A DNA stretch of 37,116 nucleotides from a bacterium (GTDB taxonomy: Bacteria > Bacillota > Clostridia > Lachnospirales > Lachnospiraceae). The translations under genes and the position numbers were made by a program. Where the stretch lies: NCBI GenBank assembly GCA_029012425.1, contig JAQXMB010000064.1:1-37116 (forward strand), read 5' to 3'. Under the pieces are notes generated by a model. It saw only the letters and a list, made by a program, of their open reading frames with translations. It ran no database searches and was not told the DNA's origin. This document shows, piece by piece, positions 25,110-33,769 of the stretch (positions within the stretch are counted from its first letter, which is position 1; each line of letters begins with the position of its first letter).

Positions 25110-26585
25110 TTATTTTATCAGCTCTGTTTTAATATAACCGGTCTGTCCGTTCCATTCGACTTTGGTCCAGCCTTCCTCATAGCTTTGGATGACTTTAACG
25201 GCGTCTCCCTGATATGCAAGTCCAACACGCTCAGCAGTCTCACTCATGGAAGCTCTTACATTCACTGACTCACTAAGTGTAATTGACTTTCCTTCCGGAA
25301 GTGCAATCGGTGTTGTTGAATTTAATGTTGTTGAAGATGCCGAAGAGCTGGGAACCTTGGATTTCTTCGTTGTTACGAATTCTCTCTTGACATATCCCTT
25401 CTTCTTTCCAACCTTAACCTTAATCCAACCATCCTTCAGTGTGTCGGGATAAATGGTGAGCTTATCTCCCACTGTAAGCTGCGTAACGACTTCCTTCTCA
25501 GTGCTTGGTCCTTTACGAACATTTACCGTGTCCATTGCATACGCTGTCTTCGTCTTCTCGGTCTTGTCCTCCGGTTTTGCTTCATCATCAGAAGCATCGC
25601 TCTGCTCATTCGATGATTCTTCCGGCTTGGTCTCTTCCCCATTGTCTGTTGTTTCTTCCGGCTGTTTCGTCTGCTCTTCTGCAGCACTTAAAGACTTTAC
25701 CCATGTAGTAATCACATTGGGAATTGTCTCCGTAGCCATCGTATTCAAATCGGGATCTGCAATGACCGCATTCTCATATTTCTGCTGGACTTCCTGCTGT
25801 AATGCAACAACATCCTCTTCATGTTCAAATTCATTAATCAATGCCTGAACATCTGCCTGTGTACTTGTTTCCATATTCGACTGATTGAACTGACTATATG
25901 CATTATCAATATACAATTTACCAGTCTCGTCTGTTCGGATATAGAAGAAATCAAGTCCCGGAGCTGCTGTTGCAACATCCTTAAACTTCATATCAAGATA
26001 TACAGAGACAACATATTCGCCTTCTGCCAGTCCTGACTTTGTATAGCAGCTAAGATTGTCATAGGACTCAACATACTCGCTGAATAACTGAATATAACTT
26101 TTTTCTGTATCTGAAATCGGATCTGCAAGCTTCGAAAGCGCATCCACATCGCCAGAAGCATAAGCATGATAGTATTGGGTAATTAACTGATTCACCTCGG
26201 GAATCGCATCAACCGCAAATTCTTCTGCCAACGGATCTTCAACCTGCTCCTCCTCCACTTGCGGTTCTTCAACGACTTTTGCCGGGCCGGTACACTTTAC
26301 AAGAATCACAACCATCAGGATAAATAGAGCTCCTGCTGCAATATATTTTCTATATTTCTTTAAAAGCTCTATCAGCTTGTGAAAGTCATAATCGGCCTGT
26401 TTTGTCTGTTCCGGTTGTTTGTTCGATTCCGGCTGTTCGGTCGATTCCGGTTGTCTGGTCTGCTCCGACTCCAACTGACTTGTCTGCTCAGACTGATTGG
26501 TCTGCTCAGGCTGTACCGGTTGTTTCGACTGCTGTGGTTGTTTTGACTTATTATTTTGTTTTGACTTATTCGATTTATTTGCCAT
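25110..26585 (-). CDS. Membrane-anchored protein with two C-terminal bacterial SH3 domains
   Basis: About 491 residues from the ATG of MANKSNKSKQ, which follows GAGGAGG; a frame extending upstream would enter the tRNA region. The first 70 residues are a low-complexity Gln/Ser/Pro/Glu repeat with motifs such as QPEQT and TRQPES, presumed cytosolic. One membrane span (YIAAGALFILMVVILVKC) follows, then a domain resembling an NTF2-like fold and a Glu/Thr-rich linker. Two SH3b domains end the protein (VNVRKGPSTEKEVV and VNVRASMSETAERVG), each closing with GYVK or GYIK. SH3b domains usually bind peptidoglycan peptides, so a wall-associated role is likely. The specific function is unknown. Confidence 0.85.
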   Translation of the reverse strand: MANKSNKSKQNNKSKQPQQSKQPVQPEQTNQSEQTSQLESEQTRQPESTEQPESNKQPEQTKQADYDFHKLIELLKKYRKYIAAGALFILMVVILVKCTGPAKVVEEPQVEEEQVEDPLAEEFAVDAIPEVNQLITQYYHAYASGDVDALSKLADPISDTEKSYIQLFSEYVESYDNLSCYTKSGLAEGEYVVSVYLDMKFKDVATAAPGLDFFYIRTDETGKLYIDNAYSQFNQSNMETSTQADVQALINEFEHEEDVVALQQEVQQKYENAVIADPDLNTMATETIPNVITTWVKSLSAAEEQTKQPEETTDNGEETKPEESSNEQSDASDDEAKPEDKTEKTKTAYAMDTVNVRKGPSTEKEVVTQLTVGDKLTIYPDTLKDGWIKVKVGKKKGYVKREFVTTKKSKVPSSSASSTTLNSTTPIALPEGKSITLSESVNVRASMSETAERVGLAYQGDAVKVIQSYEEGWTKVEWNGQTGYIKTELIK

Positions 26586-26623
26586 AATTACTGCCTCCTC
26601 AAAAACTAATCTCAGATGTAAAA

Positions 26624-26695
26624 TGCAACCGGCGGGAATCGAACCCACATTACAGGAGTCGGAGTCCTGCGTTCTATCCGTTAGACTACGGTTGC
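26624..26695 (-). tRNA. tRNA-Arg (anticodon CCG)
   Basis: A complete cloverleaf of 72 bases: acceptor GCAACCG with CGGTTGC, discriminator A, anticodon stem CAGGA/TCCTG with loop CTCCGAC giving anticodon CCG (reads CGG, Arg), and the T loop GGTTCGATTCC. CCA is not encoded. It lies 16 bases after a PlsC-type gene, with a TATACT element (26706-26711) just upstream, and 38 bases before the SH3 gene. No terminator separates it from the SH3 gene. Confidence 0.97.
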
Positions 26696-26711
26696 CTATC
26701 GAAGCAGTATA

Positions 26712-27464
26712 TTATTTTTTATTGCGATGAAACCATTTTTTCTTCTTCTCGCGTGATTCCAATTCGTCATCAATCGCCTGCTGAATCATTTCCTTAACAA
26801 GCGTACAGATTTCCCGTGAATTCATATCCTTGTAGTCTTCATAATACAAGGCAGGTAAATAACGCACCTTTGCCGTTACCGGAATCAGTGAATTCTCCCC
26901 AAATACTTTATAGGAATCAATCAGCGCAACCGGAACAATCGGAGCTTTGGCCATCATCGCCATCTTAAAGCTGCCCGGCTTAAACTCCTGTAAGGTGTTT
27001 CCATTATTTTCATATCCACCTTCTGAAAAAATAATATACCGACGACCCTCCCGAACTTCAGAGGATGTCTCTTTAATGATTCCTAGAGCTTGTCGCACAT
27101 CACCAAGCTTCATGCGCTTGCCCTCAACCAAATCGATAAATTCCTTAATTAATATGCCATAGGATACGGCATCATCCACTACGACAGAACACGGCTTGTC
27201 ATGTGTGATCATAATACTGAGCGCATCGAATTTACCCTGATGATTCGGATAAAGAACATATCCGCCTTCTGCCGGAAGATTTTCCAAACCATCACATTTT
27301 GTACGGATATTTCCGCTTCTCATCATATAGTAAATTGCGCGGCGAGCAATCTTATAGCGTTGTTCTTCTGAGAACTTCTCAGTGTGTCTAGCCATATATC
27401 CCATTTTTGGAATCATGTATATATGGTAGATATTCCAAAAAATAACCCAGTAAAACCGTAACAT
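26712..27464 (-). CDS. 1-acyl-sn-glycerol-3-phosphate acyltransferase (PlsC family)
   Basis: Membrane-associated acyltransferase of 250 residues, probably making phosphatidic acid for phospholipid synthesis. The catalytic HX4D motif is in NHQGKFDAL (about 74-82), and the FPEGTR-type motif appears as FSEGGYEN (about 146-153), a variant. VPVALIDSYKVF matches the third family block. The N-terminus has a hydrophobic segment. The C-terminus is strongly basic (REKKKKWFHRNKK). AGGAGG lies about 13 bases before the ATG, a little far. It is 60 bases after proC on the same strand. Substrate preference cannot be read from the sequence. Confidence 0.88.
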   Translation of the reverse strand: MLRFYWVIFWNIYHIYMIPKMGYMARHTEKFSEEQRYKIARRAIYYMMRSGNIRTKCDGLENLPAEGGYVLYPNHQGKFDALSIMITHDKPCSVVVDDAVSYGILIKEFIDLVEGKRMKLGDVRQALGIIKETSSEVREGRRYIIFSEGGYENNGNTLQEFKPGSFKMAMMAKAPIVPVALIDSYKVFGENSLIPVTAKVRYLPALYYEDYKDMNSREICTLVKEMIQQAIDDELESREKKKKWFHRNKK

Positions 27465-27524
27465 AACCGCTTCATTTCCTCCTCTTGCGCCATTTCACCA
27501 TTGTAACAAAAGGTATCAAATAAT

Positions 27525-28310
27525 TCAAGACCCAATCATAATGGCATCAATTGCATCCAGAAACGCAGCTCGAAGTCCGGCACGCTCTAACGCACCGACC
27601 CCGCGAATCGTAGTTCCGGCCGGAGAACACACCTGATCCTTTAATACCCCCGGATGCTCTTCTGTTTGCAGCTGCAGTTTTGCGCTTCCCAGAATCATTT
27701 GAGACGCAAGCTGATATGCCTGTGCGCGCGGCAGTCCATATTTTACTCCGGCATCGCCAAGTGCTTCGATCACAAGATCAATAAATGCCGGTCCGCAACC
27801 ACTGATTACTCCTCCGATTTTCATTAAATTGCTCGGTAAAACAACAACCCGGCCAAGTGCCTCGAATATCTGCACCACCTCCTGCTGTTCGTCTGTCATA
27901 AGCGAGTTTTTCTCTTCAAATAGAAATACTCCTTCTCCAACCTTTGCAGGGGTATTTGGCATAATAAACTGTACCCGCGTAGTTGCATCTACATACTGTG
28001 CATATGTATCATAATCCCATCCCGAGGCAACTGACAATAAGGTTTTTCCTGCCAATGCATCGCGAATCTCACTTAGTACTCCTTCTATCTGATAAGGCTT
28101 GCATGCCATCACCAGTGTATCACATTCAATTACCATATCCGTAAGACTTTGATAAGCAATAAAACCAATCCGCTCTGCATTTGCTTTCAGTTTATCATAA
28201 TGCGGTGCATATGCATAGATGTCACGGGCATCCATCAAACGGTTATCAATGATTCCTGCTGCGATGGCAATTGCCATATTTCCCATTCCGATAAATCCTA
28301 ATTTCTGCAT
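27525..28310 (-). CDS. proC: Pyrroline-5-carboxylate reductase ProC
   Basis: Reduces pyrroline-5-carboxylate to proline with NAD(P)H. The 261-residue protein has the Rossmann motif GFIGMGNMAIAIAAG (about 5-19) and MPNTPAKVGEG in the middle. The C-terminal dimer domain has the signature GVISGCGPAFIDLVIEAL (about 168-185), then the active-site block KDQVCSPAGTTIRGVGALE. AAGGAA precedes the ATG. It is divergent from cysK. No proB or proA is nearby. A 7-bp hairpin lies in its 5' leader. Confidence 0.96.
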   Translation of the reverse strand: MQKLGFIGMGNMAIAIAAGIIDNRLMDARDIYAYAPHYDKLKANAERIGFIAYQSLTDMVIECDTLVMACKPYQIEGVLSEIRDALAGKTLLSVASGWDYDTYAQYVDATTRVQFIMPNTPAKVGEGVFLFEEKNSLMTDEQQEVVQIFEALGRVVVLPSNLMKIGGVISGCGPAFIDLVIEALGDAGVKYGLPRAQAYQLASQMILGSAKLQLQTEEHPGVLKDQVCSPAGTTIRGVGALERAGLRAAFLDAIDAIMIGS

Positions 28311-28348
28311 TCTGTCTTCCTTTCACCTGTCCCTATTATTTATCGTAT

Positions 28349-28377
28349 CTGTTCAGCCGCATCTCGGTTTTGAACAG
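28349..28377 (-). promoter_or_regulatory. Hairpin in the proC 5' leader
   Basis: CTGTTCA and TGAACAG (7-bp arms) with inner CCG/CGG form a stem just after a possible promoter (-10 TAGAAT at 28382-28387, weak -35 ATGCCA with a 17-base spacer). No T-run follows. It may be a regulator's dyad operator or a 5'-end stabilising stem. Confidence 0.4.
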
Positions 28378-28483
28378 TTACATTCTAACACACTTTCATG
28401 TTTTTGGCATTATAAATAGACACAATTCACATTTTGTGCTTAAATAGAGTAGGTTAACATACATATATATCGAGGTGACAAAA

Positions 28484-29413
28484 ATGATTTATAATAATGT
28501 TTTGGAAGCAATCGGGCACACCCCGATTGTTCGTCTTGGACGAATAAATGACCCTGAAAGTGCAGAGATTCTTGTCAAATTTGAAGGATTAAATGTCGGT
28601 GGTTCCATCAAAACACGAACTGCCTACAATATGATTATTCAGGCGGAAAAAGAGGGGAAAATAAACAAAGATACCATTATCGTAGAACCTACAAGCGGAA
28701 ATCAGGGCATCGGCCTGGCACTTGTCGGTGCGGTTCGCGGATATCAAACCATTATCATCATGCCGGATTCTGTCAGCGAAGAACGACGCAAGCTTGTCCG
28801 TCACTATGGTGCAGAAGTGATTCTCGTTCATGACGCAGGCGACATCGGTGCCTGTATTGATGAATGTCTTCAGACTGCACTTCGCATGGCAAAAGAAAAC
28901 GATAAAGTATTTGTTCCTCAGCAGTTTGAAAACGAAAATAACACGAAGGCCCACAAGCATCACACTGCCCTTGAAATTATGGAGCAGATTGCCGGTCCCA
29001 TTCATGGTTTCTGTTCCGGAATCGGAACCGGAGGTACCATCACAGGTATTGGAGAAGTTTTAAAGGCAGAATATCCGGATATAGAAATTTGGGCGGTAGA
29101 ACCGGAAAATGCTGCAATTCTTGCAGGCGGAAATATCGGTACGCATTTACAGATGGGAATTGGCGACGGCATCATCCCTGCCATTCTGAATAAGAATATT
29201 TATGATGACATCTATATTGTCACCGACGAAGAAGCTCTACAGACTGCAAAGGATCTTGCAAGATTTGAAGGAATCATGTGTGGAATTTCAAGCGGCACCA
29301 ATGTAGCTGCCGCATTAAAACTTGCAAAAAAACTCGGTAAAGGGAAGACAGTCGTGACCGTACTTCCCGATACCGCTGAGCGCTATTTCTCCACACCTCT
29401 TTTTGACGAATAA
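28484..29413 (+). CDS. cysK: PLP-dependent cysteine synthase family protein
   Basis: Makes cysteine from O-acetylserine and sulfide, or carries out a close beta-replacement. The ATG follows GAGGTGA by 4 to 5 bases; a GTG three codons upstream overlaps the ribosome site and is unlikely. The PLP Lys is in GGSIKTRTAYN (about residue 43), where most relatives have KDR. The substrate loop is TSGNQGIGLAL rather than TSGNTG. The phosphate-binding loop is GIGTGGTITGIGE, and GISSGTNVAAALKL lies near the C-terminus. About 309 residues is usual. The gene is one of only two clear plus-strand genes and converges with the MBL gene 5 bases away. The variants leave the exact substrate open. Confidence 0.85.
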   Translation: MIYNNVLEAIGHTPIVRLGRINDPESAEILVKFEGLNVGGSIKTRTAYNMIIQAEKEGKINKDTIIVEPTSGNQGIGLALVGAVRGYQTIIIMPDSVSEERRKLVRHYGAEVILVHDAGDIGACIDECLQTALRMAKENDKVFVPQQFENENNTKAHKHHTALEIMEQIAGPIHGFCSGIGTGGTITGIGEVLKAEYPDIEIWAVEPENAAILAGGNIGTHLQMGIGDGIIPAILNKNIYDDIYIVTDEEALQTAKDLARFEGIMCGISSGTNVAAALKLAKKLGKGKTVVTVLPDTAERYFSTPLFDE

Positions 29414-29418
29414 AACAG

Positions 29419-30234
29419 TTAAAACTCTAACAACAGACCGACTCCGAGCGGTTCCCCCACGCACGCCCCCAGTTCATCGCGAAGAATCCCAAGCGCATGT
29501 CCTCCGGTGCAGTGACCGGTGTACAACCGACGGATTCCGGTCTGTTTTACTTTTTCTGCAAAAGCTCTTATTTCTTCATCACTCTTATTATACAGATGAA
29601 AACCGCCAATCAGTGCATATACAGATTGTCCCGGATAACTGCCAGCAACCTCAGCAATGATATTCGCTGCCCCACCATGCGAACAACTGTTAAAAATCAC
29701 CAAGCCCTTTTCTGTCTCAAAAACAAGGCTCTGCTCATGCGAAAAATCATCCGGAACAAACCGAATTCCTTTTCTTTTGTACATCTTTTCCCGTTTACCA
29801 ATCAGCACTAACCCCTTGGTCTTATGCCCGATAAGGCGCACACCCTCTGACAGCTCATAATCTCCTGCCGCGTACACAATCCGGTCGGCATACTTTTTTG
29901 TAATTCGTCTCGGTATTCCGATGTATTCCGGAAACAGCTTTCTTACATGATAACAATTTTCCGCACAGCTTTCCCTTACATAGAAGGGCGCATGCGCGTT
30001 CTCCAAAAAGAATTGTTCCATGCCATTGGCATGATCATAATGTGCATGCGATAATACCGCATAATCGATACATGACAAATCGATTCCAAGTGACTTGGCA
30101 TTATCCACAAACAAGCCGGATGCTCCTGCATCCAAAAGAATCTTCTTGCCATTGTATTCAATGTAAATACTTAGCCCCCACTCACCGGACAATTCTTCCG
30201 TTCCGGTATTATCAACGATTACCTGTGCTCTCAT
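29419..30234 (-). CDS. MBL-fold metallo-hydrolase
   Basis: A 271-residue metallo-beta-lactamase-fold protein. The metal-binding motif is LSHAHYDHANGM (HxHxDH, about residues 62-73), with later ligands in FNSCSHGGAANI and LYTGHCTGGHAL. LVDNTGTEELSGEWGLSIYIE-type N-terminus and the FxLLDAGASG block match the group annotated as 7,8-dihydropterin-6-methyl-4-(beta-D-ribofuranosyl)aminobenzene-5'-phosphate synthase-like; the true substrate is unknown. GGTGAG precedes the ATG. It follows the chemoreceptor gene but beyond a terminator, and ends 5 bases from the convergent cysK. Confidence 0.85.
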   Translation of the reverse strand: MRAQVIVDNTGTEELSGEWGLSIYIEYNGKKILLDAGASGLFVDNAKSLGIDLSCIDYAVLSHAHYDHANGMEQFFLENAHAPFYVRESCAENCYHVRKLFPEYIGIPRRITKKYADRIVYAAGDYELSEGVRLIGHKTKGLVLIGKREKMYKRKGIRFVPDDFSHEQSLVFETEKGLVIFNSCSHGGAANIIAEVAGSYPGQSVYALIGGFHLYNKSDEEIRAFAEKVKQTGIRRLYTGHCTGGHALGILRDELGACVGEPLGVGLLLEF

Positions 30235-30306
30235 CTTTTATTCTCACCATCGTTTCCTTCATCTATGACAGTTTTGATATGTAATCAGATACTTCCTGAT
30301 ATTGTT

Positions 30307-30344
30307 CAAAAAAACTCCCGGCATCACATCTCAGCAATACCGGG
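30307..30344 (-). terminator. Terminator after the chemoreceptor gene
   Basis: Minus-strand stem CCCGGTAT/ATGCCGGG (8 bp with one G-T, arms 30337-30344 and 30317-30324), a 12-base loop, then AGTTTTTTT. It begins about 40 bases after the gene's stop codon. Confidence 0.85.
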
Positions 30345-30384
30345 AACACTCTGTCTCTCAATTGTAAGTTGCCTTTCTTCTTCA

Positions 30385-32133
30385 CTATTTACTCTGCTGT
30401 ACCTGACGAATCAAATCATAATTGGCATCATTACCTTCCACAAAACCGGTAACCGGTGAATTGATTCCTTCAAAATTGTTGAATGAGGTAAAGGCTTTTC
30501 CAATCTTATCGAGCATCTCAGGCGACAGGCGCTTGCTGAATGCAATCGCATCCTTTTGAATATTTCCGGTCTTTGATATAATTCGGAGCTTCGATGTATC
30601 AACACCACTCTTCTGTGCCTTTTCAAACGCCTCATTATATGTTGCACCGGCTACAAAGTCACCTGCGAGAACACCATTGATGACATTGTCATGACTACCT
30701 GCAAAAGTAATTTTTCCAAGGTCTCTCTCCGGATTCAAGCCTGCCTGCTTGATGCTGTACTCTGCATAGAGGTAACCGGAAGCACTTCCCTTATCAACAT
30801 ATCCAAAATCTTTTCCACGCAAATCGTCAATGCTGTTGATTCCGGAATCAGCGCGGGTAATAATATATCCGTTGTAATAATCCTTGCCGTTAACCTTCGG
30901 CGTCGCCACCGGTGTCAGCTCAGCGACATCACAGGCGAGTGTATATGCCATCGGTGAAAACCATCCGCCATCAAGCACGCCATCGCGAATATTTGCTCCC
31001 AACGAATAATAATCCTTAGAGATAACAATTCGGGTTTTCAGTCCAATTGACTTGAATACGCGCTCAAGAATCGGTGCATACATACTCTTGATAGCGGCAG
31101 GTGCGGTAAATGGATTGATTCCGATTGTAATCTCGTCCTCATCTTTTGCGATAGACATCTGATGCTGCATCTTCTCACAGGTATCATTCAAATCATCACA
31201 TAACTGTGAAAGTTCTGCGGATTTTTCCTTGTGCTGTTCGATCAATGTAATCGACTCCTGTGTCTGCGTGTCACCGGAGGCAATATTTCCTGCAAGCTCG
31301 TCCAGGTTGTCCCGCATCTGCATGGAGATATCCACATTCTCCTGTGTCAAAGCCGTCAACTCATTGATATTTTCCTTGATGATACTCATGGAGCTCTGTG
31401 ATTCGTTGAGTACCTTTACGGTATTATGCATCATCTGGTGAAGATTTGCAATTGACTGCGTAGACTCTGTAATTGCATCGTTTGCATCAGATGTATTCTT
31501 TTCAAGCTTGTGAACAATTTTATCAATATCGTTTACAAATGTCTCCGTCTCTTTTGCAAGCTTTCCAACCTCCTCCGCAACAACGGCAAAGCCTTTTCCG
31601 TGCTCACCTGCTCTTGCGGCCTCAATGCTTGCATTCAATGACAGGAGGTCAATCTGTGAAGAAATAATTTTAATATATTCAACAATTTCCTGAATGTCCT
31701 TTGAGGATGTTAACAGCTCCTCATTGATTGTCTTGGTATTCTGAAATGTATTTTCGAAAGCTTTTAGTACACTGTAAGTTTCTTCGAAAGTATCCTGACC
31801 CTTCGTAACCTGTTCGAGTGTACGGTCCGCTTCCTTTTCAACCATGAAAATTCGGCTATTGATTTTCTCGCTGCTCTCATTCACACAGTTAACTGCCTCT
31901 CCCACGCGATTAACCATGGAAAGATTCATCTCTGAAATCTCGGCAACACGCCGGTTTTTATTTACGAGCGTTTCAAACGCTTCTTGATTTTTTTTCGCAA
32001 TCCACAAAAGATTATTGGTATCAAATCCGATTGCCTCAATCAATGAACCGACTGCATAGTAAAATTTCTGATATTTTTTTGAACAGGTTTCCTCGCCCTT
32101 TATACGATTGTTGTCCTTCTTTCTTCCAAACAT
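30385..32133 (-). CDS. Soluble chemoreceptor fused to a PhnD-like phosphonate/phosphate-binding domain
   Basis: A 582-residue protein with no membrane segment or signal peptide. Residues 60-330 form the long helices of an MCP signalling domain, with the hairpin-tip signature at about 158-195 ([20 protein letters not shown] and [12 protein letters not shown]), where CheA and CheW bind. Residues about 334-575 match a PhnD-type periplasmic binding protein ([52 protein letters not shown]). Such binding domains normally work outside the cell, so this arrangement suggests a cytosolic sensor of a phosphonate, phosphate ester or similar ligand. The promoter shares a sequence with the adjacent regulator's upstream region. 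The ATG follows AGAGGAG. No other chemotaxis genes are in the window. Confidence 0.9.
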   Translation of the reverse strand: MFGRKKDNNRIKGEETCSKKYQKFYYAVGSLIEAIGFDTNNLLWIAKKNQEAFETLVNKNRRVAEISEMNLSMVNRVGEAVNCVNESSEKINSRIFMVEKEADRTLEQVTKGQDTFEETYSVLKAFENTFQNTKTINEELLTSSKDIQEIVEYIKIISSQIDLLSLNASIEAARAGEHGKGFAVVAEEVGKLAKETETFVNDIDKIVHKLEKNTSDANDAITESTQSIANLHQMMHNTVKVLNESQSSMSIIKENINELTALTQENVDISMQMRDNLDELAGNIASGDTQTQESITLIEQHKEKSAELSQLCDDLNDTCEKMQHQMSIAKDEDEITIGINPFTAPAAIKSMYAPILERVFKSIGLKTRIVISKDYYSLGANIRDGVLDGGWFSPMAYTLACDVAELTPVATPKVNGKDYYNGYIITRADSGINSIDDLRGKDFGYVDKGSASGYLYAEYSIKQAGLNPERDLGKITFAGSHDNVINGVLAGDFVAGATYNEAFEKAQKSGVDTSKLRIISKTGNIQKDAIAFSKRLSPEMLDKIGKAFTSFNNFEGINSPVTGFVEGNDANYDLIRQVQQSK

Positions 32134-32216
32134 AACGCTTCTCCTCTGTTCTGTTGTCTCATATTACCTGAACATCCCCCCAACCTTTGTTCAAGTAAAT
32201 AGAAAATCACAAATTA

Positions 32217-32245
32217 ATCATATCGTTTTATGTATCACAAAACAA
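32217..32245 (-). promoter_or_regulatory. Promoter of the chemoreceptor gene with putative operator
   Basis: TTGTTT (32240-32245), a 17-base spacer and TATGAT (32217-32222). The spacer contains ATGTATCACA (plus strand, 32230-32239), which recurs upstream of the neighbouring XRE gene, so a repressor could occlude this promoter. A 6-bp inverted repeat TGAACA/TGTTCA around a C6 tract lies downstream in the leader. Confidence 0.6.
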
Positions 32246-32276
32246 TTGATAATACCGATTATATGTCTAAAATCTG

Positions 32277-32855
32277 TTAGGTGACATACCCGTCTTTACC
32301 GTTGATTGCAGCTTCTCTTCCCTGCCGTACAGCTTTCTCGAGCGTCTCGATGTCCGGCATGACATGGGAAGTATCTTTTAAGTCACCACATTTTTCGCAC
32401 ATCTTATAAGTCTCAAGAATCGTATTTGCAATGGAAAACCGATAGTGCATCGGCAAGTGTGCATGTGCCACAAACAACTGAAGCATCGCATAGGGATCTC
32501 CCTGATAGGAGCCAAACAACAGATACAACACACAGCGCTTCTGATGCGGTGTCAGCTCATTCAGCAATGTGTTCAAAGACTCCTGTATCTGCTCCTCGGA
32601 AGCCTCTGCTGAAAGTCCGTCAAATTCATACGGATTCATATACTGCAGAATATAGGAAGTCGGATTTAATCCCAAGGTCTCGTACCACGCCATAAACTGA
32701 AACAGGTCCGGCGTACTTGTTCCCTTTTCAAAATTATAGATTGTATTTTTTGAAACACGAAGTGCCATAGCCATCTGTTCCTGTGAGACACCGACCTTAT
32801 ATCTTGCCTCTGATAGTAATTTCGCCATTCGTTTCGAATCTTCAATATTGTTCAT
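32277..32855 (-). CDS. XRE-family transcriptional regulator
   Basis: A 192-residue protein with an N-terminal Cro/CI-type helix-turn-helix (about 12-66): ARYKVGVSQEQMAMALRVSK and NTIYNFEKGTSTPD are textbook helix 2 to helix 4. The remainder is helical, with no recognised ligand domain; it contains CEKCGDL (a CxxC) near residue 155. It lies just upstream of the chemoreceptor gene and is transcribed in the same direction, but the latter has its own promoter. GAGGTGAG precedes the ATG. Control of the chemoreceptor and of itself is inferred from shared upstream sites. It could equally act at distant genes. Confidence 0.85.
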   Translation of the reverse strand: MNNIEDSKRMAKLLSEARYKVGVSQEQMAMALRVSKNTIYNFEKGTSTPDLFQFMAWYETLGLNPTSYILQYMNPYEFDGLSAEASEEQIQESLNTLLNELTPHQKRCVLYLLFGSYQGDPYAMLQLFVAHAHLPMHYRFSIANTILETYKMCEKCGDLKDTSHVMPDIETLEKAVRQGREAAINGKDGYVT

Positions 32856-32953
32856 ACACTCACCTCTGATTTTACATCATCTTCATCTTTTGTCGTAATT
32901 GTTCCGTGCCTTCACAGTCACGAGCTTAGCCGTAATTGCTTTGACCAATTTTA

Positions 32954-32997
32954 TGTCACAATTTTTTGTGTCAAATAATAATAAATGTATCACATTT
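32954..32997. promoter_or_regulatory. Two dyads upstream of the XRE gene, one matching the chemoreceptor promoter
   Basis: A perfect 15-bp dyad at 32983-32997 (AAATGT, centre ATC, ACATTT) contains the 10-mer ATGTATCACA also present at 32230-32239. A second dyad at 32954-32973 pairs TGTCACAA with TTGTGTCA, with one mismatch. Both lie 100-140 bases upstream of the XRE start, in the space shared with the divergent OB-fold gene. They are candidate binding sites for the XRE protein. Confidence 0.4.
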
Positions 32998-33050
32998 TCT
33001 GTTATTATTCAATTTTTTTCCAATTCAAAAATAATATGTATATTTCGACG

Positions 33051-33102
33051 GAAAATTCGCTAATTTTCGACAGCTGACAATTTTACTTCTATTGGATATG
33101 AT
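33051..33102 (+). promoter_or_regulatory. Promoter of the OB-fold gene with upstream palindrome
   Basis: CTGACA (33074-33079), a 17-base spacer and TATGAT (33097-33102) match sigma-A. Immediately upstream GAAAATT (33051-33057) and AATTTTC (33062-33068) form a 7-bp palindrome. An 8-base tandem duplication AAGTATTC lies at 33113-33128 in the leader. Confidence 0.6.
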
Positions 33103-33153
33103 TATTTCGTCAAAGTATTCAAGTATTCGTAGATTTCACAAGGAGAATCATGT

Positions 33154-33759
33154 ATGGAAAATAATCAAATTCAATTGCTCGGAAAAGTTGTTCGTTCTTT
33201 TTTCCATGAGTATTCCATCTATGGGGAGGATTTTTACTCGTTAATTATCAGTGTAACCCGTACCAGCGGTGTGACAGATACATTAAGGCTACTCTGTTCC
33301 GGAAAAAATATACCTTCCACCGACGATATTACCGGAAAGTATGTCGAGGTATTTGGCAATATTCGAACAAGAAATGAAAATGGGCATCTGCTTCTGTCCG
33401 TATTTGTTGAAAGTCTGAATGTATTAGAAGCAAACCCTTCCGAATCGGATCAAAACAAAGTCTATCTGGAAGGATATATCTGTAAACGGCAGGCTGATTG
33501 CAGAACGACACCCTTTTCTGATCGAACAATTACCGATATCATTCTTGCTGTTAACCGCAGCTTCGGAAAGAGCAGTTACATTCCCTGTATCACCTGGAAC
33601 CGCAATGCCGTCTTTACCTCTTCTCTTCCCATTGGGACAAAGGTAAAAATTTCCGGTCGCCTGCAGAGCAGAACCTATACGAAAGCAGACGGATACTCAC
33701 ACACCGTATATGAGGTATCCGTCCAGCAAATAGAAGTGGCAAAAGAATCCGTTGCTTAG
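33154..33759 (+). CDS. Divergent single-stranded DNA-binding-like protein with two OB folds
   Basis: A 201-residue protein that reads as two OB-fold-like halves: residues 4-92 (QLLGKVVRSFFHEY, then GKYVEVFGNIRTRNENGHLL) and 103-195 (VYLEGYICKRQADC, then DIILAVNRSFGKSSYIPCIT, and GTKVKISGRLQSRTY). The second half follows the PriB/SSB pattern closely. The acidic C-terminal tip of true SSB is missing (ends QIEVAKESVA), so it is unlikely to be the main replication SSB. AAGGAG lies 8 bases before the ATG. It is divergent from the XRE gene and convergent with copA. A role in nucleic-acid binding is inferred from fold pattern only. Confidence 0.7.
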   Translation: MENNQIQLLGKVVRSFFHEYSIYGEDFYSLIISVTRTSGVTDTLRLLCSGKNIPSTDDITGKYVEVFGNIRTRNENGHLLLSVFVESLNVLEANPSESDQNKVYLEGYICKRQADCRTTPFSDRTITDIILAVNRSFGKSSYIPCITWNRNAVFTSSLPIGTKVKISGRLQSRTYTKADGYSHTVYEVSVQQIEVAKESVA

Positions 33760-33769
33760 ATTGGCAATC

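Noticed and set aside
28421-28475. Promoter for cysK
   Set aside because: No -35/-10 pair with acceptable spacing could be settled on, so none is listed.
30263-30385. A 40-codon GTG-started frame overlapping the chemoreceptor stop (TAGTG)
   Set aside because: It reads straight through the terminator hairpin and T-run and has no ribosome site; the protein-like tail is probably chance.
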